From an uncultured Psychroserpens sp. (lineage in GTDB: Bacteria; Bacteroidota; Bacteroidia; Flavobacteriales; Flavobacteriaceae), in the NCBI RefSeq assembly GCF_947492715.1, contig NZ_CANLNS010000005.1, positions 248,001-312,000 on the forward strand: a DNA stretch of 64,000 nucleotides, given 5' to 3'. Of the stretch, positions 45,558 to 52,728 are shown one piece after another. The position numbers and the translations under genes were made by a program. The number at the start of each line of letters is the position of its first letter. Positions within the stretch are counted from its first letter, which is position 1. The notes beneath the pieces were generated by a model. That model saw only the letters and a program-made list of their open reading frames with translations. It made no database searches and had not been told where the DNA came from.

Positions 45558-45694
45558 ACTTACCAGCGTATTCTTGTAGTGTTCGCCATAAGGTATTTAG
45601 ACAGCACTTTTCAGAAAGTAATTTACAAAATAAAAAGTAATAGCGATTTGAATTAAAGTTCAAATCGCTATTACTTATAGACGTTGTTGCCCAA
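45558..45694 (-). repeat. Cassette-type repeat copy containing a perfect 18-bp hairpin
   Basis: Left part ACTTACCAGCGTATTCTTG resembles the ...CCAACGTATTCGTTG left ends. The right end is TATAGACGTTGTTGCCCAA, with GTTGCCCAA at 45686-45694. The usual core is missing and a long hairpin occupies the middle. The right end covaries with the left end of the next repeat (46242-46250) across the lipoprotein gene. Confidence 0.65.
45635..45676 (-). terminator. Perfect hairpin, probable terminator of the lipoprotein gene
   Basis: Arms AAGTAATAGCGATTTGAA and its exact complement (45659-45676) around a 6-nt loop, the strongest inverted repeat in the region. On the minus strand it is followed by TTTTATTTTG, 24 bp after the lipoprotein stop, so it should work as a terminator. 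Confidence 0.75.
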
Positions 45695-45699
45695 GGTTT

Positions 45700-46221
45700 T
45701 TAATTCCAATAATTTATTAAATCGTCAATTTCAAAGTTGTCTTCAGGAATGTAAATATTATCCCAGTATAAGTTTCCGTTGATTTTCACAAAAACTCTAT
45801 AATATCCAGCAGCTAAATTTTCTAAATTGAGCACTAAATTTGTTGTATTCAAGTTCATGAATTCCATTTCGGCATTTGATTCGATTAACGATTCGGCGTA
45901 CAAATTGGAGTTCAAAACTGAATTGAAATCGGTTTGCTGGAACGTTTTTTGTGCATTGGCAGGTATAATCCAAACATCAGAAATGTTTTCAGACGCGAGT
46001 AAACTCAATGCTCCAGCTGGAGGATTTGGATAAGCAATAAATTGATTATTGATTAAAACATTTGGATTGCCTAATTGCGTAGGTGCTGAAAATTCAGAAC
46101 TTCTAATATTAATACCAGTTACTAATTCAATATTAGTTTCTACTGTAGAATTGTTGTTGTCATCGTCATTGCTACAGCTAATACATATTAGAAGGGCAAA
46201 AATAATTGTCATTTTTTTCAT
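45700..46221 (-). CDS. Lipoprotein of unknown function, 173 aa
   Basis: Lipobox ends at Cys16 (ICISC), followed by the Asp/Asn-rich spacer SNDDDNNNS common in surface-exposed Bacteroidota lipoproteins. The rest is beta-rich with NLENLAAGYYRVFVKINGNL, a pattern like T9SS C-terminal or Ig-like strands. No family recognised. Its two flanks match each other (GTTGCCCAA and ATTACCCAA read inward), supporting cassette status. Confidence 0.72.
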   Translation of the reverse strand: MKKMTIIFALLICISCSNDDDNNNSTVETNIELVTGINIRSSEFSAPTQLGNPNVLINNQFIAYPNPPAGALSLLASENISDVWIIPANAQKTFQQTDFNSVLNSNLYAESLIESNAEMEFMNLNTTNLVLNLENLAAGYYRVFVKINGNLYWDNIYIPEDNFEIDDLINYWN

Positions 46222-46241
46222 TCGTATTGCTTTTTCAAATG

Positions 46242-46376
46242 TTGGGTAATGTGTTTGTGTATGGTCTATTTTGGAAAATTAGCTCTCATGGTTTATTGTA
46301 ATTCAAAGGCAGAGAATACGCGTTGAATTTTGTCTAAGAAATTTAACTGCAAGCAGCTACATATATTGTTCGTACA
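46242..46376 (-). repeat. Cassette-type repeat copy, degenerate middle
   Basis: The left end TTGGGTAATGTGTTTGTGTA matches other left ends; the middle has lost the core; the right end ACATATATTGTTCGTACA keeps GTT at 46368-46370. Confidence 0.6.
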
Positions 46377-46383
46377 TGTATTT

Positions 46384-46815
46384 TTAAATTCTGCTAAGTA
46401 AGTCCGTTATAAAATTCCAAATAGAATTCCATGTTGTGATTTCTTTTTCATTATTTGGGTCTGTTAGCCATAACCCGCAAACGTTACAAATAATTTTATC
46501 TTTATAAGTAGATTTCCCAGCAATCCCATCAAGTACAGCTACATCAAACTCATCTGTTGTATTTGTGAATTCGGTTTTTTCAACTCTAATTTTATTTGAA
46601 TAACACCTTGAGCATCTAATGTTGTTATCATTGAATTTTCTCTTTTTGTTTTCAGAGATCAGTTGATTAATTCTGGATTCGGTTAGATGGCGTGCAGCTA
46701 AATAGTTTTCTATTTCTGATTGCGTTTCTTTCATATAGCTTAGGCGTTTGAATTTTGCAAAATTTGCTAATTCGTAATCGTCTAATTTGGTAAGAAAGTC
46801 TTTAACTCTGCTCAT
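46384..46815 (-). CDS. Hypothetical protein with two CxxC pairs
   Basis: A 143-aa cytoplasmic protein. Residues 1-70 are helical (LAARHLTESRINQLISENKK), then CSRCYSNKIRVEK and CNVCGLWLTDPNN form a four-Cys zinc ribbon of the kind found in small nucleic-acid-binding proteins. Function not known. Followed by only 57 bp before the next gene. Confidence 0.65.
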   Translation of the reverse strand: MSRVKDFLTKLDDYELANFAKFKRLSYMKETQSEIENYLAARHLTESRINQLISENKKRKFNDNNIRCSRCYSNKIRVEKTEFTNTTDEFDVAVLDGIAGKSTYKDKIICNVCGLWLTDPNNEKEITTWNSIWNFITDLLSRI

Positions 46816-46872
46816 TTTCTGTTTATAGTCGTGTATAGCTCGTTGCCTGAGCTAGCCGATGACACTAATAAT

Positions 46873-47229
46873 TTATTCCCGTATTAGGGTCATAACCTCT
46901 TTTTGTCCAGATCTACTCATAGTAAACTGAAGTGTGTCAATCTTTAATTTGTCTAAATGAACGCCTATTTTCATTTTACCGTCGGGATAACAGATTAATT
47001 GAGCGCCAGATATTTCAAATTTTCCAGAATCAGAGATGTTTCCGATTTTGGAGGTATAAGATTTGTCAGCAGAAAATATAAATTCAACATTATCTTTACA
47101 ATTGTCTTTGCCATTAGAATCAATGATCCAGCTGCCACATCCCCATTTGCCAGTGATTAAGTCGTATTTTTCAGAATTGTCACAACCGAATAGTATTGTT
47201 AATAGTAGTAGGAATCCAATTTTTTTCAT
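46873..47229 (-). CDS. Lipoprotein, small lipocalin-like fold
   Basis: A 118-aa lipoprotein (lipobox Cys16, LFGC). The mature 100 residues are beta strands beginning DLITGKWGCGSWIIDSNGKD and ending KLKIDTLQFTMSRSG, which suggests a short lipocalin-like barrel with a Cys pair. No specific family. Probable cassette gene. Confidence 0.68.
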   Translation of the reverse strand: MKKIGFLLLLTILFGCDNSEKYDLITGKWGCGSWIIDSNGKDNCKDNVEFIFSADKSYTSKIGNISDSGKFEISGAQLICYPDGKMKIGVHLDKLKIDTLQFTMSRSGQKEVMTLIRE

Positions 47230-47270
47230 AATGTCTTTTCTAAGTATGAGTTAATAATTAATACGAACGT

Positions 47271-47407
47271 TGTGATAATGTGTTGGTGTATGTTTCGTTG
47301 CTTTGGCTAGCACTAAGTTAGTAAATAGAAAACGAACTAACGAGATTTGTTAACGTGAGTTCGTTGTTTATGTTACATAACAATTCACTATACTTAATGT
47401 TGTAATA
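47271..47407 (-). repeat. Cassette-type repeat copy
   Basis: Left TGTGATAATGTGTTGGTGTA, then TTTCGTTGCTTTGGCTAGCA and the core CTAAGTTAGTAAATAGAAAA, right TTCACTATACTTAATGTTGT with GTTGTAATA at 47399-47407. The inner arms are partly lost. Confidence 0.75.
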
Positions 47408-47423
47408 AGCTCTTATAGATCAA

Positions 47424-47870
47424 TTAGCTGATTAACTTCGTAAATGGTTTGAAAATGAAATTTGTTCTAGGCAAATCAACTACACTTTCTTTAATTAGTT
47501 TTCCGTTTCTGAAAATTTTATAGTTTTGAGTTTTAAATACTATTGAATCACCTGATTTTAATAAATTAACATTACTAAAAACTAAATCTGCTTTTTTACC
47601 TTTTATTACACCAAGATATTTGTCTAAATTTTTACGTTCATCGTAGTTAGTTATATTAGAGTCATGAATATCAATTGCTATTACACCAAAGCCATGACCG
47701 TATTTATTTAAAGGTTTAATTTCTTTTATTATACCTGTAAAATTAAGATTGACTTCTTTGTAATATTCTCCGTGTTGATTAGTGGTGTTTAACCCAATAA
47801 CTAGAATTGTGATAAACAATAAAACTACTCCAAGAAATTTGAACAAGGCTTTTTTGTTTTCTTTTTTCAT
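47424..47870 (-). CDS. Single-pass membrane protein, unknown function
   Basis: A 148-aa protein with one N-terminal membrane helix (about 10-27) and a periplasmic part of beta strands (NLNFTGIIKEIKPLNKYGHG; KADLVFSNVNLLKSGDSIVF). No family recognised. The upstream DNA (47871-47991) contains only a faint repeat trace. Confidence 0.65.
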   Translation of the reverse strand: MKKENKKALFKFLGVVLLFITILVIGLNTTNQHGEYYKEVNLNFTGIIKEIKPLNKYGHGFGVIAIDIHDSNITNYDERKNLDKYLGVIKGKKADLVFSNVNLLKSGDSIVFKTQNYKIFRNGKLIKESVVDLPRTNFIFKPFTKLIS

Positions 47871-47991
47871 TTAAATGGTGTATTTATCCATTTTATTAGT
47901 CATATAATTTGAGGGAATGTTACAGTTTATGATGAATTCAGAAATGTACCACAACATGTTTGTATGAGGTTAGTTATGGGTTAAATAAGTT
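47871..47991. other. Intergenic DNA with weak repeat trace
   Basis: ACCACAACATGTTTGTATGA (47948-47967) resembles the CAACGTGTTTGTGTATGG left end of the array repeats. No core or right arm is recognisable. Nothing else seen. Confidence 0.35.
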
Positions 47992-48441
47992 TTATGTAGA
48001 AGGTGTCATGTCGAAATAGGCATATGCTAATTCAACCGTTTCAATCAATAGTTCGCTTTCTTGCGATTTTAAATCGGAGAGCGAATATTTTACAGGATAG
48101 CTATTGTAAAATGTCCATTTCATCAATATTTTGCTGTCGTTGTCCATCAATTCTACAGATACATCTTTTGTTTGTATTGCCGCTCCTAATCCATCATTGA
48201 GCGTTTCGGAACACCAGGCAATAAGTTTTGAACCCAATGGAACAATGGCTCTTTTGAGGACTAAGTTTTTACTTGAGTTGGCAGTTGGTAATCGATATTT
48301 GAATCGACTTTCTCCACCATTAGTTATGTCCTTCACGCCAAACTCTTTCGTGATTCCTGATACTTCTTTAAATGCTACATTTTCGCCTTCAAATGAAAGT
48401 GAAAAATAGAATCCAACAGGATATTCGTTGCTATTTTTCAT
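47992..48441 (-). CDS. Contractile-injection/phage tail tube protein (gp19/Pvc1-like), orphan
   Basis: A 149-aa protein: PVGFYFSLSFEGENVAFKEV then SGITKEFGVKDITNGGES and a C-terminal IETVELAYAYFDM. This is the tube-protein family PF06841 of T4 gp19 and extracellular contractile injection systems (Pvc1/Afp1), with the typical FKEVSG motif after the first strands. It is alone: no sheath, baseplate, spike or ATPase gene is near. It may be a leftover, a decoy or immunity factor against contractile systems, or a structural spare gained as a cassette. Confidence 0.82.
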   Translation of the reverse strand: MKNSNEYPVGFYFSLSFEGENVAFKEVSGITKEFGVKDITNGGESRFKYRLPTANSSKNLVLKRAIVPLGSKLIAWCSETLNDGLGAAIQTKDVSVELMDNDSKILMKWTFYNSYPVKYSLSDLKSQESELLIETVELAYAYFDMTPST

Positions 48442-48470
48442 TTTAAATAATTAGTATTGATGTGTTGGTT

Positions 48471-48974
48471 CTATTGTATCATTCCGTTAAATGTTTTCGA
48501 TTCGTTATAAACGGTTATTCCGAAAAGCTGCCACTTCAAAATTCCATTTGCGGTAAATTCGGCTTTCCCATTCGGTTTATAATTATCAGTTTCAATAGCG
48601 GTGAATTCCCAATCGTAACCGCTAACAAATCCCGTTATAGAACTATTACTCTCTATAGGAATCCATTGGTTTTGTTCAATCGAATACTTTACGAACATAT
48701 TTATATCAAAAGTCAGGTTATCTTCGAGTTTTACTTTTTCTATTTTAGAATTATTCTTTTTATTATAATTGTTTGTAATGGTTATTTGGTTCGTTTTTTC
48801 TTCCGAATTAACAGCCGAAATTACTTGGACAATTCCAATGAGCATTACAAATGCCGAAACAACTTTAAATTTAGGGTTAAAAATTCGCATACCTTTTCTA
48901 ATAAATCCAACAACCAGATATAGAAAGTAGAATGCAATGGTTAAATTAACAATGGACCACAGTAAATATATCAT
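48471..48974 (-). CDS. Membrane protein of unknown function, 167 aa
   Basis: Two membrane helices (about 4-25 and 38-55), then a periplasmic region (ITNNYNKKNNSKIEKVKLED; GKAEFTANGILKWQLFGI) of probable beta strands. No family recognised. A plus-strand frame over the same DNA is a shadow. Confidence 0.6.
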   Translation of the reverse strand: MIYLLWSIVNLTIAFYFLYLVVGFIRKGMRIFNPKFKVVSAFVMLIGIVQVISAVNSEEKTNQITITNNYNKKNNSKIEKVKLEDNLTFDINMFVKYSIEQNQWIPIESNSSITGFVSGYDWEFTAIETDNYKPNGKAEFTANGILKWQLFGITVYNESKTFNGMIQ

Positions 48975-49025
48975 GAGTTTTTTAAGTTTGTTTATAAGGT
49001 GTTTGTTTAAGTTGGGGTCGTTCTG

Positions 49026-49421
49026 CTATTTGAAAGTTTGCGTCTTTAGGAGTTCGCCAGCGTCACTATAGACCTTCCATGTACCTTTCTTCTTGCCGTG
49101 TTCGAATTGACCTTCGTCCCAGAGTTGACCATTGGCATGGTATCGCTTCCATAGACCATGTTTCTGTTCGTTATCGTTGAAACCTCCAATTCCTCGAGGC
49201 TCACCAGTTTTGAAGAACCATGTCCACTGACCAACAATCTTTCCGTCCTTGAAGCTACCAGTGGATTGCATCTGGCCATTGTTGAGAAAATAGGTCCACT
49301 TTCCTGATTTCTTTCCGTTGTCGAACTCACCTTGACAAGAGATAAGACCGTTTTTGAAGAACAGTTTAAAAGGTCCATGTTTAGGATTACCGTTTTCATC
49401 GATTCCAGGGATGTCTTTCAT
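49026..49421 (-). CDS. YwqK-type MORN_2 repeat protein (antitoxin-like)
   Basis: A 131-aa protein built of five to six MORN_2 repeats: KNGLISCQGEFDNGKKSGKW, FKTGEPRGIGGFNDNEQKHG and NGQLWDEGQFEHGKKKGTWK. Such proteins are annotated as YwqK-family antitoxins, although most lack a proven toxin. Its DNA is visibly richer in GC than its neighbours, and a second frame is open across the whole gene as a consequence, pointing to recent transfer from a different source. No toxin candidate is adjacent. Confidence 0.82.
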   Translation of the reverse strand: MKDIPGIDENGNPKHGPFKLFFKNGLISCQGEFDNGKKSGKWTYFLNNGQMQSTGSFKDGKIVGQWTWFFKTGEPRGIGGFNDNEQKHGLWKRYHANGQLWDEGQFEHGKKKGTWKVYSDAGELLKTQTFK

Positions 49422-49437
49422 TGGTATTCTTTTTTAT

Positions 49438-49600
49438 TGGTTACAAGGTGTTCTTGTTATGGTGCGCTATTTTGGTTAGGAACTAAGTTAATAAAAGAAA
49501 ACGAATTAGAGGGAAATTAGTAGGGTTTTGGGAAGGCCAATTCGCTATGTTCGTGTCTCGAGTACACTAGACCAGTCAACTCGTTATATCGGTTGTAAGG
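49438..49600 (-). repeat. Cassette-type repeat copy
   Basis: Left GGTTACAAGGTGTTCTTGTT, middle GGTTAGGAACTAAGTTAATA and AAAGAAAACGAATTAGAGGG (core, 49478-49514), CCAATTCGCTATGTTCGTGT block, right TATATCGGTTGTAAGG with GTTGTAAGG at 49592-49600. Confidence 0.8.
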
Positions 49601-49607
49601 CGCTGTT

Positions 49608-49775
49608 TTATTTCCACTCTTTAATAAACGTTCCTTTATTATATTTTTTTGAACCTACGGTAAGCCCTCCGTTAATTATTCCAGTATTATATTCCTCTTG
49701 ATCCTTTATAGTGTTTTTTGGATACAAATAAAAAATACCTTCAAGTTTTTTTGTTTCGGAATTCCAGAATATCAT
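49608..49775 (-). pseudogene. C-terminal piece of a split gene, or separate 55-aa ORF
   Basis: Reading frame from ATG 49775 to stop 49608-49610: begins MIFWNSETKKLEGIFYLYPK and ends KKYNKGTFIKEWK. It is in exactly the same frame as the gene 49800-50069; only the TGA at 49800-49802 and eight sense codons lie between. The composition (beta-strand-like, protein-like throughout) suggests one ancestral protein of about 153 residues broken by a nonsense change, rather than two genes. Confidence 0.5.
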
Positions 49776-49799
49776 GAATTGTTTGAATTCAGTTCTGAC

Positions 49800-50069
49800 T
49801 CAATTTAATTTTAATTTTTTTGCGGAACAAGATTCTAACTCATCTATTGTTTTCTTCCAATTGGCTAGAACATCTTCTTCGAACTTATCTCGGTTTAAGT
49901 CCATTGCTGTTTTTAATCTAAGACGATAAAGACTAGTAAGTTCTTTTTTCTCCTGTTCAAATCCAGAATGAAATAATACTTGCCTGTTTTGAATTTCATT
50001 CAAACATTCCTGAGCTAAATTATTTTCCTTTTCTAATTTTAGATTATTTAATACCTCTTCAAATTCCAT
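49800..50069 (-). CDS. Hypothetical helical protein, 89 aa (possibly truncated by a stop)
   Basis: A charged coiled-coil-like protein (MEFEEVLNNLKLEKENNLAQ; RLKTAMDLNRDKFEEDVLAN) ending in SAKKLKLN. Its TGA at 49800 is followed in frame by the 55-aa piece at 49608-49775, so the original protein may have been longer. Its start lies 29 bp after the stop of the gene at 50098. No family recognised. Confidence 0.5.
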   Translation of the reverse strand: MEFEEVLNNLKLEKENNLAQECLNEIQNRQVLFHSGFEQEKKELTSLYRLRLKTAMDLNRDKFEEDVLANWKKTIDELESCSAKKLKLN

Positions 50070-50097
50070 CTTTAAATTAATATCGACCTTACTGTGC

Positions 50098-50913
50098 TTA
50101 ATTACTTCTTTCGTATGTGTATTTTATTTGCGCTAGTAGCTTTCCTTTTTTTGAAAAATATTCAATTTTTTCAATAAGTCCGTTTTCTAATTTTGTTTCG
50201 ATTCTTTCACCTCCTTTTTCTAAAACAAGTTTTATACCAGAGAGATAGCCCACATTATCTTTAAGGATTTTCCAAATATTCTTGTTTCCATCTTTACATT
50301 TAATAGACACTAGTTTATTTCTGTTTCCTCTTTTTTTCATACAATTTCCACTTTTTTCATAAGTATATGATTGGCTCGAAAATAAATTACCGTTTTTGTC
50401 ATACTGCTCTTTTGATGTAAGCATATGACCTTGATTATAATTCCATTTATGACTCACGATTTTTTTCCCATTTCTCACTCGGTAAAGAATACTGTCATTC
50501 AAATTTTTATCTCTAATCCAAACTTGTTCAACTAGGGTGTCATTCTTGGAGCTTATTTGCATCCTTCTTATAGAGCGTTTTTCTTTGTTTTTTATGGTAA
50601 CGATAGTATACTTTAATTTACCGTCTTTATCACGCATTTCCCCATATTCCGTCATTCCGTCATCAGAAAACTTGTATTTTGTTTCTTCAACTAATGAGTC
50701 GTTTAAATCATACTCTCGAAATGATATTGTATTTCCAAATTCATCCAATTGATCAACAAGATAAGTTTGTTTTATAAGTGAGTCATTTTTGTATTCAAAT
50801 CCTTGAATTATTCTCTTTGTAATACCATTTTTTATTAAAATCTCTTGCTCATTAACTTGAGCATAAAGATTTGAAAATGATAGTATAGTTATTAAAATTA
50901 TTAGGTATCTCAT
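50098..50913 (-). CDS. Exported protein with RHS/YD-like wide repeats, unknown function
   Basis: I choose the ATG at 50913 (MRYLIILITILSFSNLYAQ), a normal signal peptide, over 50949, which would lie inside the repeat and add 12 residues. The mature part (272-aa precursor) carries irregular repeats such as QLDEFGNTISFREYDLND, YDKNGNLFSSQSYTYEKSG and YFSKKGKLLAQIKYTYERS, resembling YD/RHS-like beta strands in a short protein. Followed by the split gene 29 bp downstream. Confidence 0.7.
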   Translation of the reverse strand: MRYLIILITILSFSNLYAQVNEQEILIKNGITKRIIQGFEYKNDSLIKQTYLVDQLDEFGNTISFREYDLNDSLVEETKYKFSDDGMTEYGEMRDKDGKLKYTIVTIKNKEKRSIRRMQISSKNDTLVEQVWIRDKNLNDSILYRVRNGKKIVSHKWNYNQGHMLTSKEQYDKNGNLFSSQSYTYEKSGNCMKKRGNRNKLVSIKCKDGNKNIWKILKDNVGYLSGIKLVLEKGGERIETKLENGLIEKIEYFSKKGKLLAQIKYTYERSN

Positions 50914-50920
50914 AATTAAA

Positions 50921-51079
50921 TGCGAGGTGTTTGTGTATGGTTGATGCATTGGTAGTAACTAATTTAGCGAAAGGAAAAGAGCCACAGGGAAATCTGTAGG
51001 ATTTTGCTAATATCAGTTTGTTAAGCTCGTGTTCGATTACATATGGCATAAGCTGTTAACTATACACCTTGCTATATAC
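50921..51079 (-). repeat. Cassette-type repeat copy
   Basis: Left TGCGAGGTGTTTGTGTATGG, core AACTAATTTAGCGAAAGGAA, hairpin arms GGAAATCTGTAGGATTTTGC, block CAGTTTGTTAAGCTCGTGTT, right TATACACCTTGCTATATAC. GCTATATAC (51071-51079) matches the far flank of the peroxiredoxin gene (GTTATATGC). Confidence 0.8.
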
Positions 51080-51084
51080 TAATT

Positions 51085-51726
51085 TTAATCAATATTAGGC
51101 TGAGGTGTTAACCTTAAGTATGGTTTAACTTCAGTATGTCCTTTTGGAAATAAGCTAGGAATATCTTCATTAGAAACAGAAGGAACAATAACACATTCAT
51201 CGCCATTATTCCAATTTGCAGGTGTCGCAACTTTATGATAAGCTGTTAACTGTAAAGAATCTATAACTCTTAGTAATTCATCAAAATTTCTGCCTGTTGA
51301 AGCGGGATAGGTGATAGTTAATTTCACCTTTTTATCACTACCTATAACAAAAACAGATCTGACCGTCAATTTACTATCAGCATTAGGATGAATCATATCA
51401 TATAGCATAGCTACTTTTCTATCCTCATCTGCAATTATTGGAAAGTTTACAATTGTATTTTGTGTTTCATTAATATCATTAATCCAGCCATTATGCGACT
51501 TTAAACCATCTACACTCAATGCAGCTACCTTTACATTTCTTCTGTCAAATTCAGTTTTATATTTAGCAACTGTTCCCAGTTCGGTGGTACAAACAGGAGT
51601 ATAATCTGCTGGATGTGAAAATAAAATGCCCCAACTATCTCCAAGCCAATTATGAAAATTTAATTCCCCTTCTGTTGATTGTGCTGTAAAGTTTGGTGCT
51701 TCATCACCTAATCTAATTGCTCCCAT
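51085..51726 (-). CDS. 1-Cys peroxiredoxin (Prx6 type)
   Basis: A 213-aa thiol peroxidase. The peroxidatic Cys46 lies in HPADYTPVCTTELGTVAKY, with VAALSVDGLKSHNGWINDIN and a C-terminal extension ending YLRLTPQPNI, the Prx6 arm. It removes H2O2 and organic peroxides in the cytoplasm. A core-type function carried in a cassette-like unit. Start at the ATG preceding GAIRLGDEAPNF. Confidence 0.93.
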   Translation of the reverse strand: MGAIRLGDEAPNFTAQSTEGELNFHNWLGDSWGILFSHPADYTPVCTTELGTVAKYKTEFDRRNVKVAALSVDGLKSHNGWINDINETQNTIVNFPIIADEDRKVAMLYDMIHPNADSKLTVRSVFVIGSDKKVKLTITYPASTGRNFDELLRVIDSLQLTAYHKVATPANWNNGDECVIVPSVSNEDIPSLFPKGHTEVKPYLRLTPQPNID

Positions 51727-51771
51727 GATTTTTAAATTTTAAATATTAATAAATGTGTTGCTTTAATTTTT

Positions 51772-51931
51772 GCATATAACGTGTAGGTTTATGGTTCGTT
51801 ATGTTGGCAAGGTCTAAGATAGTAAAAGGGAATGAATCAACGCGGAAATCTGTATGATTTTGTTAGCACAGTTTGCCTCGCTCGTATTAGAGTACACACA
51901 GACCAAGTAATTGGTTATATTCGTTGTGAGG
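51772..51931 (-). repeat. Cassette-type repeat copy
   Basis: Left GCATATAACGTGTAGGTTTA, inner GGCAAGGTCTAAGATAGTAA, hairpin GGAAATCTGTATGATTTTG, block CAGTTTGCCTCGCTCGTATT, CACACAGACCAAG (its AGACC pairs with GGTCT of the left arm), right GGTTATATTCGTTGTGAGG (GTT at 51923). Confidence 0.82.
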
Positions 51932-51939
51932 TAGTGTTA

Positions 51940-52554
51940 TTAATTTTCGAGATTTGATAAAACAGCATAGCAATAGGAGTCATGTTCACCTACTAAAATA
52001 TAGAATTCATCATTCATGTTAATTTTATTGAATGTATTTTGTTTGTATAGCTCATAGAAAACCTCATGAATAGCAATAAATCCTTTTAATCTATAGCAGT
52101 GAGCCAATTTGTAATCGTCTATTGATTCGTCATTAATAATCTCAACATAAGGGTTAAAGAAATCAAGTGTAATTCCTTCATCTTGTTCTAATCCATCTGC
52201 AAAATCATAACTACATCCCATATCAACATCCACGTCATTTACATCTCTTTCTTCCCATTCAATAATGCCGTAAGCGTAAGCCTCTAAATTTAGTTGATTA
52301 GGTATGTAATGTTCTAATAAAATTGCATCTAATTTTTGTTCAGGGTTTATTCCGTTTTCAACATTTGTCCAAACAGAGGATAGTTTCCTATGTATCTCTT
52401 CTTTTAATTTAACTTTATAAGACTCAAAATCAAAGCTCATGAGTTTATCATAACCAATTTGTAGCTTCACATCAATATCAGAAGACTTAAATTCAGATAT
52501 TGCATTTTCTAGTTCAATTTTAAGTTGAGTTTTTATATCACTATTTTTTAGCAT
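51940..52554 (-). CDS. Hypothetical protein, 204 aa
   Basis: Cytoplasmic, acidic. Residues 1-75 are helical (LKIELENAISEFKSSDIDVK), and the middle has AYGIIEWEERDVNDVDVDMG and DFADGLEQDEGITLDFFNPY, giving an alpha/beta fold. The C-terminal strand is EFYILVGEHDSYCYAVLSN. Resembles small SMI1/immunity-like proteins in layout only; no family claim is made. A cassette gene between two good repeat copies. Confidence 0.65.
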   Translation of the reverse strand: MLKNSDIKTQLKIELENAISEFKSSDIDVKLQIGYDKLMSFDFESYKVKLKEEIHRKLSSVWTNVENGINPEQKLDAILLEHYIPNQLNLEAYAYGIIEWEERDVNDVDVDMGCSYDFADGLEQDEGITLDFFNPYVEIINDESIDDYKLAHCYRLKGFIAIHEVFYELYKQNTFNKINMNDEFYILVGEHDSYCYAVLSNLEN

Positions 52555-52569
52555 TGTAGTCTGGTTTAA

Positions 52570-52721
52570 TCGTCTAACGTTTATGTATGACTTGTTAGAA
52601 CTAAATTAGTAAAAGAAAACGAACCACAAGGAAATTTGTAGGATTTTGCTAATGCCAGTTCGCTTCGCTCGTGTATGAGTACAAGCTGAACGAATAATTA
52701 ACAATACACGTTGTTGTAAGC
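52570..52721 (-). repeat. Cassette-type repeat copy
   Basis: Left TCGTCTAACGTTTATGTATG, core AGAACTAAATTAGTAAAAGA, AACGAACCACAAGGAAATTT with hairpin partner GGATTTTGC, block CCAGTTCGCTTCGCTCGTGT, right AATACACGTTGTTGTAAGC (GTTGTAAGC 52713-52721). Confidence 0.85.
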
Positions 52722-52728
52722 TGGCTAT

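Noticed and set aside
46816-46872. Degenerate repeat between 46384 and 46873 genes
   Set aside because: GTGTATAGCTCGTTGCC-type fragments resemble repeat arms but are too short and diverged to support a feature.
48462-48923. 153-aa plus-strand frame
   Set aside because: Antisense shadow of the 48471-48974 membrane protein, rich in Phe/Tyr/Ile/Asn as expected from reverse-reading AT-rich coding DNA.
48975-49025. Mini repeat upstream of the YwqK gene
   Set aside because: ATAAGGTGTTTGTTTAAG resembles a left end, but 50 bp without core or right arm is insufficient.
49046-49399. Second open frame on the minus strand within the YwqK gene
   Set aside because: Consequence of the high GC of that gene; the MORN repeats are in the 49026-49421 frame.
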